From: Lunularia cruciata
Lineage: Eukaryota > Streptophyta > Marchantiopsida > Lunulariales > Lunulariaceae
Direction: 5' to 3'
DNA length: 64,000 bases
NCBI GenBank assembly: GCA_948567375.1
Contig: OX419756.1
Span: forward strand, 37,152,333-37,216,332
The position numbers and the translations under genes were made by a program. Below are positions 1-9,406 of the stretch, in pieces (position 1 is the first letter of the stretch; every line of letters begins with the position of its first letter). The notes below the pieces were generated by a model that made no database searches, was not told where the DNA came from, and saw only the letters and a program-made list of their open reading frames with translations.

Positions 1-56
1 TTCTTGGTGATCTTGGTAGCTTAGGACTTAGATATAAACTTCTCTTATGTCAAATG
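1..56 (+). repeat. Element A 5' LTR, last ~56 bases
   Basis: These bases align with the inner end of the A' LTR (minus strand, 35388-35445), which ends in CA just before the primer-binding site. In A the final CA reads TG, consistent with decay. The rest of this LTR lies outside the window. Confidence 0.65.
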
Positions 57-61
57 CCAAA

Positions 62-79
62 TGGTGGCATAGTCAGTCC
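62..79 (+). other. Element A primer-binding site
   Basis: The sequence TGGTGGCATAGTCAGTCC lies 5 bases after the LTR end and is conserved in A' (minus strand, about 35365-35383). It starts with TGG, the complement of a tRNA 3' CCA end. The primer tRNA is not identified; it only partly resembles the initiator-Met site of element D. Confidence 0.55.
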
Positions 80-426
80 CATGTTGTGTTATGAGATGGA
101 GGGTTTTTGTTTAGATTTCTTGTGATTGGACCCCTTCCATTCTCTGCTTCCTGTTTGTGCACCATGTTTGTGTGAGGTGCCTTGACTTTTGAACGTTGGT
201 GCTCTGGTGTGCTCTTGTGATAACCAGTCAGACTACCTTTGTTTCTCTCCGGTGAGGCAGGAAGTGATGACCTACAGACCGTGAGAGTGCGTGTTATGAT
301 GGCAGGTTACAAGTTGCCCTTTCCCCTAGTGTAGTTATCTCGGTTAGAGTTACATTAGTGGGTGGTGCTTAGTTTGTATTGGCACGTGGTGGTGTTGGCA
401 CTTGGTGAGGTACTTGCGGTTGCGAC

Positions 427-2508
427 TTGCGGTTGCAGTTGGTGGTTCGGGTTTGCTCTTGTGGTTACTTTGTCACGACGGAGTTCATTGGAGATTCTCA
501 AGGAGTTAGCCCTGTAGTACGCAGTAGGTTTACTTGGAGTGGTGCTCGGTATCAGCTTGTATCTCAGGTCACAGTGAGGGAGGAGATTGACTCTGAGTTG
601 GAGTTCGACACAGGAGCTGATTCAGTTGAGAGTGCACTTGGTGTGTCCGCACCGTTGTTGTAGGACATGGACAAGATTTATGGGGCCTCCAAAGGCCCTA
701 GGCATTACTCTGGTACAGTGGGTACCATTGAGTTGGATGACTTCATCAAGGAGTTTGATAGTTGGTGTGATCTGCAGTAGATGCGTAACCCAACTTTGTT
801 CACACCCTTCATAGCATGGAAGGGGTTGTTTCAGCATTTGGAGGGTCCACCAATGGATGACTACCATGAGTTTAGGAGAGCTCATTTGGAGGAGATCAAG
901 TTATGGAGATAGTATTTGTCTCCAAACTATGTCTCCATCACTTCAGGCTCGCTGGCCAGGAGTAGATCGGCTGTACCTACGAGTTCTAGCTTGAGTAGTG
1001 TGGGTGGAGCTAGTGGAGGTGCACTAGCTGGAGATAGTGCTACTACGAGTGGAGGCACCGCTGCAGGAGGTGGTGTGGTACTGGGGTTTAACCCCATGGT
1101 GGAGTTCTTCTTGTGTTTGAGGCAGAACTACCAGGGAGTGCGGACTGAAAAGCTGAGGAACTTGCAGGAGTTCTAGCGGAAGGCTGGAGAGAGCCTATGC
1201 GAGGCATACACTTGCATGAGGCGGCTGATCAGTTTCACTTAGGGAGTTACTGAGGCCCAGGCAGTCCAGTTTTGGTATGGGATACTGGACAGGGAGTTGC
1301 AACGTAGAGTTCGCGATGCTACGTTGTTGCAGGCTACTTCGCCCACTTTGGCAGTAGTCTTTGGTTTGGCTGAGCATATTGAGCTCAACGTGGTGGAGGA
1401 GAGAGTGGTGACATCTGGATTTGGTAGGGAGACCTCATCCACGATTGTGACTTCTTCTAGAGTGCAACAAAGTGCACCACACCTTGTTGGTTTTTGAGGA
1501 CAGGGTGGACAGCCTAGATCCTATGGAGCGAGTGGAGGGCCTAGTGGAGTTAGACCCTTACCCTCATTTTTGGGTCAACAGCAGCCAATGAGTGGTGGGG
1601 TTGCTTGTTGGACTTGTGGTGGACCTCACCATCAGAGAGAGTGTACTCAGGGCAGTGGACCTGATACCTCAGGTGCATCACAGCCAACACAAAGGCAATG
1701 TGAGCACTGCCACAGATTTGGTCACACTAGTGACCGGTGTTTTGACCTACACCTGGAGTTATGGAGTGGTAGGGCTGCTATGGTAGGTAGTAGAGGAGCT
1801 CCAGTTCATGGAGGACGAGGTGGTAGAGGTGGTGGTAGAGGATCTACACCTAGTAGGGGTGTAGTACCTACCCTTACTTCTGACATAGCTATGGCTACTC
1901 GGATTGAGCAATTGGAGTAGAGATTGGCTAGTATAGCTATTGCTCAAAGGAGATCAGATTCGGGTGCTGAGGCTTCTACCTCATATGCTGGTGATAGAGA
2001 TGCTTTGGACTTCATGTGCGGAGCAGCACAGGTGGGTGCATCTGCAGCAGTGACTAGGAGTGCAGTACGTGCTCCCAAGCCTAGAGGAGCATCAGTGGAG
2101 TTTGACCCACAAAGAGGAGAGGTTGGGAGATAGGTCAGACTTCCCCAGTCTTTCACGCTATCTGAGGCATTGCAAATGACATCCATGGTTCCTAGACGTC
2201 CTAGTGTAGGTGTGGTAGGTGGTGATGGAGTACATGATGGACTACCTGCTAGTCAACCACCTGCTACTACACAGACTGAGTCTAGCATGATGTTGGGGGC
2301 AGCTCAACTGATTATGCGACATCTTTTGTTTTCAGCCAGTGATATGTTTACATTGGGAGTTGACCCAGCCCCAGTGTTCCGGTTGGCTACCACGTTGTGT
2401 GAGAGTAGGGATGGTGCAATACCTACTACTAGAGCAGAGGTGGTTGGTAGTGGAGCTGACTTGGTTGAAGAGCATGGGATCCGTTCAACGACCAGTGGTT
2501 TATGGTAG
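427..2508 (+). pseudogene. Element A gag, stop-interrupted
   Basis: One reading frame runs from about 427 to 2508, broken by in-frame stops at 661, 778, 910, 1174 and further on. Several are TAG where A' has Gln codons. The capsid-like region (about 670-1450) contains LFQHLEG and the helical stretch around FNPMVEFF. Two zinc knuckles follow at 1606-1743: the first is irregular (C-x2-C-x3-H-x4-C), the second canonical (C-x2-C-x4-H-x4-C). After them comes a Gly-Arg-rich RGG-type tail (about 1790-1860). Gag packages the element RNA in cytoplasmic particles. The segment 1924-2508 is a low-complexity linker towards the protease. Confidence 0.75.
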
Positions 2509-2529
2509 GCAACAACGGCTAGACTGGAG

Positions 2530-3310
2530 GAGTTGCCAGCTAGACCGGCCTTTGAGAGAGTGCGGTTCACACATAGTGTTGTCCTATTGGATAACCAAAG
2601 GGGGGTTTGTTTTTGGTGGGACCTTCAGGGAAGGTCTATACACCACAAAGAGTCTTGTTAGACTGGGGTGCGTAGCCCCTTATGCTGGGGAAAGTTGTAG
2701 TTGTCGGTCTGGAGTTACGGAAGACCGATGTGGAGAGGTGTCTATTTCAGATCCAGACTATTCTAGGTGGTGGTTTGACACAGTACATCACACACGGGGA
2801 GCTTGTTGTCCAGGTTCAGCCTAGTCATCCGATTGATAGCTCGGTGGTGAGAGCTCAGGCTATTACGATGATAGTTGAGTCATATGATGTGCTAGTTGGG
2901 GAGCAGTGTTATACCCCATGGGTTTTAGCATTGACTATTAGGAGGAGACAACCTCTTATAGACTTGGTTGGCAGTCTGGTGAAGGACAGGTATGTTGCCT
3001 GCCAGTACACTTCAGTAGTGGCAGTCTTGGCTCACTACAGTTTGGGACTATGGCAACATCACTTTTAGCTTTCAGTGGTGCGGTTACTTGGCCTGGTGAC
3101 TTGTTGGAAGGGAACGCCCATGCAGCGGATACTCCAGTACCATAGGAGATCACTTGGCTTTGGAGTACGAGTGGGATTGTTCCATCCACTTTGGATGTTC
3201 CATTGTGGAGTTCAAAGGAGGCATTGCAATAACATGCAGATCAATTGGTGTAGTAGGCTTGGAGTGGAGCCTTTGTACCATCAGGAGATGAGTGTGAGGA
3301 TGAGCTTCCA
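2530..3310 (+). pseudogene. Element A retropepsin-like protease region
   Basis: The frame covering 2682-3068 contains upstream the motif VLLDWGA (Asp at 2661-2663), matching the D-[ST]-G-A active site of retroviral-type aspartic proteases with Trp in place of Ser or Thr, followed by a stop. Downstream, ESYDVLVGE is a typical second-half strand of plant gypsy proteases. The enzyme would cut the Gag-Pol polyprotein. Frames change at about 2590 and 3070. The same region is present, also broken, in A' at about 14500-15000 on the minus strand. The assignment rests on motif and position, since the domain is short and decayed. Confidence 0.6.
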
Positions 3311-3313
3311 GAG

Positions 3314-4335
3314 GTGATTGCTTTGACACCTCTGGATACCACCCTCATTGCTTGGCAGTATCTAGTAGAGGGGATATGCCTATTGGAGTTGTTTGGTGGG
3401 ATCAACACCGGACTAGCTGCGGTGTTACAGGCGGGTATACAAGTACAGAGGTACTTGTATGTAGAGAGAGATGAGACTACTAGGCAAGTCTCTTTACATC
3501 ATGTAGCACACTTGGCCTATCTGTATCCAGAGTTATTACCGATGTCAGCAGTTAGAGGTTACCAGAAGGCCCTACCAGGAGACATTTCCTTATTGAAGGC
3601 GCATGACCTAGAGGGACATGGGCCTATTCACTTGGTGATTTTTGGATGGCCATGTCAAGGACATACATGTGCTGGTAGAGGATTGGGTCTTTAGGATCCT
3701 CGTTTGGTGTGTTTTGGGAGATGTTACGAATACTACGACATCTCCAGGTTCATTAGTCCATTTCTCCAACTTACCTTTGGAAGAACATTCCTTTGATGGG
3801 TGATTCTTGCACTAGAGTGGTGGCGAGTACACATCAGGGTTATTCTTGGATGGGACCTATTGTATTGTTAGATGCAGCCAGAGTGAGATCACGGGCTCAT
3901 TGTCTTTGTCTTTGGTGGATGAACCTCTTACCCATAGAGGTTCTACATTGCGCTTATGATGGGATTCAACGACTTGACCACATCCTTGTTGATGATATCT
4001 TGGATGTTGGGTGTCAGACTCAAACAATGGTAGTGGCTGATAGGTCAGACTCAAACAGTGGTGAACCTAGTTGGACAACCTAGAGCCGCATTTCCCACAC
4101 TCATGAGTTTCCCAGGCTCTCATGCTTTTTGAGAGGGAGGACCTGGACTTGTTTGGGACTCACAGTTGGTGGAGCTCAATGCTGATGAGAGAGAGAGCGG
4201 GCAATGATTTTTCACACCAATATTACTGCTGTTCCAGCAGTGTTAGAGGCATCTAGGCGTTAGGTGTTAGGTCAGGCTATGGACCTGAATTGTTTGACCT
4301 GGATTGTGAGCCTTGGCTTAGCAGAGCAGTGTAGG
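3314..4335 (+). pseudogene. C5 cytosine DNA methyltransferase domain inside gypsy pol
   Basis: This is not a normal retrotransposon domain. In order I see motif I (LELFGG, 3383-3400), the cofactor pocket with YLYVERDE, motif IV with the catalytic Cys (GWPCQG, Cys at 3653-3655) followed by AG and GL-DPR, the helix WEMLRILRHL (from 3715), motif VI as KNI instead of ENV (3781), and motif VIII (PIVLLDA, then AHCLCLWW where the family has AHRxRxxW). The C-terminal part has LVWDSQLVELN and VLGQAMD like motifs IX-X. Motifs run I to X, not permuted as in plant DRM enzymes. The overall look is nearest DNMT3/DRM, but with PCQ rather than PCN. A stop (3692, CAG to TAG) and shifts near 3715 and 4200 inactivate this copy. 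It sits between protease and RT, so it was probably part of the Pol polyprotein. Confidence 0.83.
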
Positions 4336-4757
4336 ATGTGCTTGATAGGCATCACCACTCGGACACTTATGAGCCTGTGCCTGTCGAGATGATTCAGGCA
4401 CATGCTGGGGGTGATGGACCAAGTGGACATAGTATTCTTAGGACACATCCAATAGCTACTAGGGAGAGTGGTCTACTTGGAGTCCATCCACGTGAGCGTG
4501 GGCTACTTGGATTACACTCTTGGTCCACATGGGATGCAACTAGAGGACGTGTGGAGCTTGCAACCAGAGTGGAGGGAGTTTTTCACACAGAGGTTGGGAC
4601 CTCTAGTGGTCGAGAGTATGACACTATTGCTCCCAAGGGCCCAATGTAGCAGCCAGTCAATACGTCTTCCACTCCTACTACAGTTATAGAGGATACTTGG
4701 GAGCCAGATCTTGGACCCAAGCTTACTGGAGAGGAAAGACGAAGGGTTTGGAGGTTC
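4336..4757 (+). other. Element A linker between methyltransferase and RT
   Basis: Two frames are partly open here (4338-4649 and 4468-4689). The second reads as a plausible polyprotein linker (VYLESIHVSVGYL, PEWREFFTQRL) leading into the RT N-terminus. I recognise no domain. Confidence 0.35.
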
Positions 4758-5620
4758 TTGAGGAGTCACACGAGTTTTTTTGCCTTCAGTATGAAGGATT
4801 TGGGTGCTCTAAAGGGACCTGATATACGGATTGAGTTGACTAGTGACACACCAGTTTTCCAACGTCCTTATCGATATAGTGAGATGGAGAGGACATTGAT
4901 TCAAAGCCAGAGTAGTGACCTTTTTAAGGCTAGTTTGGTGGAGATTTCACATGGAGAGTATGCATCAACGATAGTGATGCCAGCCAAGAAGGATATGCAT
5001 GGCAACTATATAGATAGGCGGATGTGTGGAGATTATTGTCCTATCAACCGACAGACTAGGGCTGATCGGTATGCCATGCCTACACCGAAGGAGATTTTTG
5101 ATGCGATTGGGCATGCAAAGATCTTCAGTACTTTGGATCTTTGAGCGGGATATCATCAATTGCCGATCACGGAGGAGGATAAGTCCAAGACAACATTTTG
5201 GGCTATTGATCCTCACGGCAAGGATGTGTTATATCAATGGAGGTTCTTACCATTTGGGTTAAAGAACGCTCCTGCTGAGTTCCAGAGGGTCATGGATAGG
5301 ATCCTAGCTGGATTGGATTTTGCTTGGTGCTATATTGATGACATTTTGGTTTATAGCACTATTGTGGAGGAGCATGAGAGATAGTTGTTGGAGTTGTTTG
5401 AGAGCTTTAGATCTCATGGACTCAAATTACATCCTGGGAAGTGTAGGTTCTTCTACGAGCAAGTTGAGTATTTGGGTCACACTATCTACCCCGGAGGACT
5501 TGGTGTCCAGCAGACCAAGGTGGAGGCTATTGCATGTATTCCTTGGCCTACGGATGTGAGCAAGTACAAGCATTCCTTGGGTTGGCAAACTTCTATCGCC
5601 GCTTGTTAGAGGATTTAGTG
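4758..5620 (+). pseudogene. Element A reverse transcriptase
   Basis: One frame covers nearly the whole RT with two internal stops. The N-terminal DTPVFQRPYRYS is followed by the motif region ending FSTLDL, where a TGA replaces the family Arg. Then come GYHQLPITEEDK, LPFGLKNAPAEFQRVMD and the catalytic YIDD box (5331-5342). The thumb and connection follow in the same frame after a TAG that replaces Gln (about 5382). The frame is lost at about 5570-5640. It copies element RNA into cDNA in the virus-like particle. YIDD and LPFGLKNAP place it in the Ty3/gypsy RT family. Confidence 0.85.
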
Positions 5621-5639
5621 CCATTGCCAAGGCCTTGAC

Positions 5640-6141
5640 GAAGTTGACCAAGCTTACATAGGAGTGGTGTTGGGGAGATGAGCAGGAGAGAGCTTTTGTA
5701 GAGCTCAAGGAGAGATTGACATCTACTCCTATTTTGAGGAGACCGATCAAGGGACGACCATTTCAGGTTCACATTGATTGGAGTATGTTAGGGCTTGGAG
5801 CAGTGCTCACCCAACATGATGATGAGGAGAAGGAGTTTGTGGTGGCCTATGCTAGTTGCTCCAACAATTCAGCGGAGGCAAAGTATAGTTCATGTGAGGG
5901 AGAGTGCTTGGCAGCAATTTGGGTAGTAGCACATTTCCGATGTTACCTTTTTGGTAACCCCTTCACTCTCATCACTGATCATCAGCCGCTGAAGTGGTTG
6001 ATGGAGTCCAACAAGCTTTCAAGGAAGCTTGCACGATGGGCTCTGATTTTACAGGAGTATGATTTCACAGTTGTTCACAGACCTGGAGTGGTGAACCGTG
6101 ATGCAGATAGGTTGAGTAGAAACCCATGTCCCAACCAGTAG
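5640..6141 (+). pseudogene. Element A RNase H
   Basis: This frame continues from the RT connection. It holds the gypsy RNase H signatures VHIDWSMLGLGAVL (the first catalytic Asp is in HID), the Glu of the CEGECLAAIW helix, and LITDHQPLKWL (catalytic Asp). It ends with VNRDADRLSR, which normally closes the domain. RNase H removes the RNA template during reverse transcription. The catalytic residues look intact, but the RT upstream lies in a different frame. Confidence 0.82.
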
Positions 6142-7600
6142 GATCAGACCGGAGCACGTTGGCATGGTGAGACAGATGAGGAGATGGTGCCAGGTTGGCA
6201 TGCATTGGCCTTTCTATGTATGTTTGCAAAGGCTTTGGTGGTATCTCTCTCAGCGCATACAGGAGGAGTTATTGAGGTCACAAATCCAAAGAGTGAAGAT
6301 ATTGGTACAATTTAGCAAGACATTCATGATGATGTCTTAGTGATGGACTATCTTTGCACTGGTGTTGTGGGTGGCACAGTTGGGGCCAAGGAGAGAGACC
6401 GTGTTCTTCAGCAAGCCAGATGGCTCAGATTGGAAGGTAGACACCTTTTGCGTGTATGGGAGGATGGTAGAATGCGAGTAGTACCACTTCCATCATAGAG
6501 ACCACAGTTGGTCCGTCATGCTCATGAGGAGCTAAGACATTTTGGAGTGAAGCGTACATATAGCTTACTCTAGAGTCATTATTGGTGGCACGGTATGCAG
6601 ACCAAAGTACAGTAGTTTGTTGGTAGATGTGTGGTTTGTGACCAAGGTAGAGCATCATTCAATGCTCTTATGCCATAGTTACACCCATTACCTATCATGG
6701 GATTGGGTTACTGTTGGAGTTTGGACTTTGCTGGACCTTTACCGCTGACTGTGAGACATCATTGGTACATTTTGGTGATGGTGGAGCACTTCTCCAAGTG
6801 GATTGAGTTGGTGGCACTTCCTGACAAGTCTAGTGAAGGGACAACTTACTCCTTTTTGGATCGAGTTCTTAGTCATTTTGGTGCATCAGTTGAGGTTTTG
6901 ACTGATCAAGGTACAGAGTTCTTGGGAGAGTTTGAGGTCTTGTGTGACAAGGCTTTGATTGATCATCATACTACATCTCAAGATCACCCTAAGGCAGATG
7001 GTCTAGCAGAGAGAGTGGTTCAGACGGTGAAGAGAGGATTGCAAAAGTATGGTTTGTAGAGAGGCCACTAAGGAGATTGGATCTCCAATTACCTTGGTTG
7101 GCCATGGGCTATCAGTTCAGCCGGCAAGCCTCCTTAGCATCCTTCTCTCCATACTTTCTACTCTATGGACGAGATCCAGATTTACCTGCAGCCATTCATC
7201 GAGATGCTATTGTAGTTTTGGACTTGGATGACCGTGATGTATGGATGAGCGCATGTTCTCAACGGGCACAGAACTTTTGGAGAGTGATGCCGATGGCCTT
7301 TGAGAACTTGGCAATTGCTCAACATAGAGATACTTTATGCTATGCTACCATTCGAGGAGGAGGTTATAGAACCTTGATCTGTTGATTTCATCTAGGCGAC
7401 TATGTATATCTACAGCAGACAACACCGATGACACTTGATGTTTCTACAGGCCGCACTATCTTGAGAGTGCGTGAGGTTTTTCCATCTGGAGTCCTTGTGT
7501 TAGAAGGACGTGATGGTGTTGTTTGGAAGGATCATGTGCGCAATTGTGCGCCATGCCACCTTCCAAACATTGATGGTACTATGGACCCAACTTAGCAGTT
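6142..7600 (+). pseudogene. Element A integrase
   Basis: The reading frame of RNase H continues. The N-terminal zinc-binding region (6480-6660) has HAHEELRHFG and CVVC, giving HHCC, but with four TAG codons where Gln is expected. The core has LDFAGP (first Asp), LTDQGTEF (second Asp) and DGLAERVVQ (Glu), the DDE triad. A frameshift at about 7060 moves the C-terminal part (FSPYFLLYGRDP, then VREVFPSGVLVL) to another frame. Integrase inserts the cDNA. Its C-terminal tail leads directly into the PHD finger, where many plant gypsy elements have a chromodomain. Confidence 0.82.
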
Positions 7601-7759
7601 GTACGTGCAGGCTTGAGGTGTATGTTATGTGGCTCTTTTGGTGGAGCTGCTACTATGTTAGTGTGTGATAGCTGTTCGAGAGGATGGCATATGGCATGTA
7701 TGACTCCTCCCCTCACGGTGGTTCCTCAGGGATAGTGGTTATGTCCTAGATGTGCTTGA
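7601..7759 (+). pseudogene. PHD finger at the C-terminus of element A pol
   Basis: After a one-base frame change, the frame from 7610 gives the C4HC3 pattern of a PHD finger. The Cys pairs are at 7619 and 7628 and at 7664 and 7673, the motif RGWH gives His at 7688-7690, and further Cys codons lie at 7697, 7742 and 7751 with W-LCPRC at the end. The spacing and the PPLTVVP stretch are typical PHD features. PHD fingers commonly read histone H3 tails, often H3K4 state. Here it could target integration or the methyltransferase to a chromatin type, but that is inference. One in-frame TAG (7733) replaces the Gln usual before the conserved Trp. The frame closes at TGA 7757. Confidence 0.8.
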
Positions 7760-7928
7760 CCTATAGCTAGTTCATTCTTTATATGGTATAGATTGCAGAC
7801 ATGCGACTAACGATGGGGCTCTATAGCACCCGGCCTCTTGATCTTTGCCCATTAGAGGGTATACCATATACTTAGAGTAGATGGCTATCTGGAGTTAGAG
7901 GAACCTAACCGCCAGCTAGGGGGGCAAT
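7760..7928 (+). other. Element A 3' untranslated stretch with polypurine tract
   Basis: No coding signal is seen. The run AGGGGGGC at 7918-7925, just before the first TG (7929), is the likely primer for plus-strand synthesis and helps set the 3' LTR start. Confidence 0.5.
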
Positions 7929-8431
7929 TGTGGCACTTTAGAGTCTATGTATGACTTATGTGTGAGTTGTGCTTCTATAGTGTATGATGTTGACAACGAT
8001 GTATGTTGTGTAGCGATGTATATACGCACAACAACTGTCATGCCATTTGTAGTGCCGCATCTAGATGGTTGGACACAAAGTTCCAATGATAGTAGTTAGA
8101 GTTATTTTAGCAATTTCTCAAAGACTACTTTCCGACGGTCAGATTTTGTGTTTGGGGTACTGACTTCACGATGGGGCCCATCGTCACTTTGCACCGTTGA
8201 GTGTGCCATCAATGGGACCATTAGGGTTTCAGAGCTAGCTTGAGTCCAGGGGGTATAGTTTCAAAGTGAGCTCCAGAGAGCTCACTTCTCTGATGTTTAG
8301 CCTTTGAGTTCTTGGCTATGGTGGACAGAGGCCGGCAAGCATCACCTGGATTCTCTCTACTTGAGTGGGTGTGGCTTGACTGTAATTAGTGCCCAATTGT
8401 TGGCAGTCTATAGAGTGACAGATCAAGTACT
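7929..8431 (+). repeat. Element A 3' LTR, truncated
   Basis: It starts with TGTGGCAC after the polypurine tract. From about 8040 it aligns with the outer part of the A' LTR (minus strand, 36371 downwards), including ATTTTGTGTTTGGGGTAC and GAGTGGGTGTGGCTTGA. It stops abruptly at 8431 where element E begins. The A' LTR shows the whole LTR would be roughly 1.1 kb. Confidence 0.7.
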
Positions 8432-9168
8432 TGTAATACTCCGAGGACAAGAGAAGAGAGAAAACACAGATTGCACACTCAAACATTTGATGCCCCAAGG
8501 GAGCACCTTCTCTTTATTATATAGACAAAGAGGATCTCCTCCAAGGAAGCTCCACCATAGGATTAGGGACACAGATAGGTGACATGTCAGCAAGCTCCAC
8601 CCTTGGATTACTTACTTGGATGGGTGACTTGTCTGGTCTAGGTCCTATCTGGTTGGTCAAACAAGCTTTGACCGGAGCAATCTTTTAGGGAATCTTCCTA
8701 TAGGAATCTCAGAATCATGTGAGTAAGGTACCATTGGAAAGCTCTTGACGAGACAAAGCAAGGGGTGGGAAAGCCAGCCTCTCCTCCAATGGGGGGGGGG
8801 GATCTGCACATTTTCAAGGCCTAATTCATCCATTTAGGCCTCCAAAATTGCCTTCAAAGATTTGGCATATTTTGGTTCCTACTCTATTAGTAGAAGTCCC
8901 CTTTTGGTGATACCTCTTTCTGATCTGCTTAGTCCATCATGTGTAACATCCTTCCAGATGTTACCAAACCAATTCTCACCTTAAAATCATATGTCTAGCT
9001 ATTGGTTCTAAGGTTCTCAAGTCTATTTTGGTTTCTGCCCTATTAGTAGAAGTACTCTTTTGGTGATACTTCTATCTGATCTATTTTGACCATCATGTAT
9101 AATATCATTCTAGAAGTTACCAAACCGAATTTCACATCTAGATCATATGGCTAACCCTTGGTATTACA
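8432..9168 (-). repeat. Element E 3' LTR
   Basis: 737 bp, ending exactly TG...CA, and the same length as the 3' LTR of D (28523-29259). A TATA box on the minus strand lies at about 8514-8523. It carries the same U3 duplication as the D LTRs. The polypurine tract (AAAAGGAGAGTGG, minus strand) lies just upstream at about 9170-9182. Confidence 0.88.
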
Positions 9169-9181
9169 GACCACTCTCCTT

Positions 9182-9406
9182 TTAAGACGCAATGTCCTTG
9201 TTGCGCAATTGTTGCTCAAATGCTTGCACCAACACCGGTGCATGTGCCAAATTGGCAGCGGGTTCCCAGGTTGCTTCATAGAGGGGGTAACCTTTCCATT
9301 GTACAAGATATTCCACCTGTGGATGGCAAGTACCACGCATGCGCTTTTGGAGAATCCGCTCCACTTCATATTCCTCTATGCCATCAATGAGTGTCGGACA
9401 AGGTCA
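9182..9406 (-). pseudogene. Element E chromodomain
   Basis: The minus-strand frame reads EEYEVERIL, VEYLVQWKGYP and ATWEPAANL, which is the chromodomain fold. In chromoviruses this reads methylated histone tails and steers integration to heterochromatin. A TGA before it (after STQDI) separates it from the integrase tail, and element D has the same stop. It may therefore be inherited, or both copies decayed at the same CGA. Confidence 0.85.

Larger units (their letters stand above)
1..8431 (+). mobile_element. Element A: Ty3/gypsy retrotransposon with DNA methyltransferase and PHD finger
   Basis: A nearly complete but decayed LTR retrotransposon. The order seen is 5' LTR tail, primer-binding site, gag with two zinc knuckles, retropepsin, C5 DNA methyltransferase, reverse transcriptase, RNase H, integrase, PHD finger, polypurine tract and a 3' LTR. 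RT before RNase H before integrase places it in Ty3/gypsy. The reading frame changes several times and many stops are TAG where the sister copy or the family has Gln. The 3' LTR is cut at 8431 by the clean LTR end of element E. The copy A' on the minus strand (14095-36371) shares the same gag, protease and start of the methyltransferase, so this gene order predates both copies. Confidence 0.88.
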
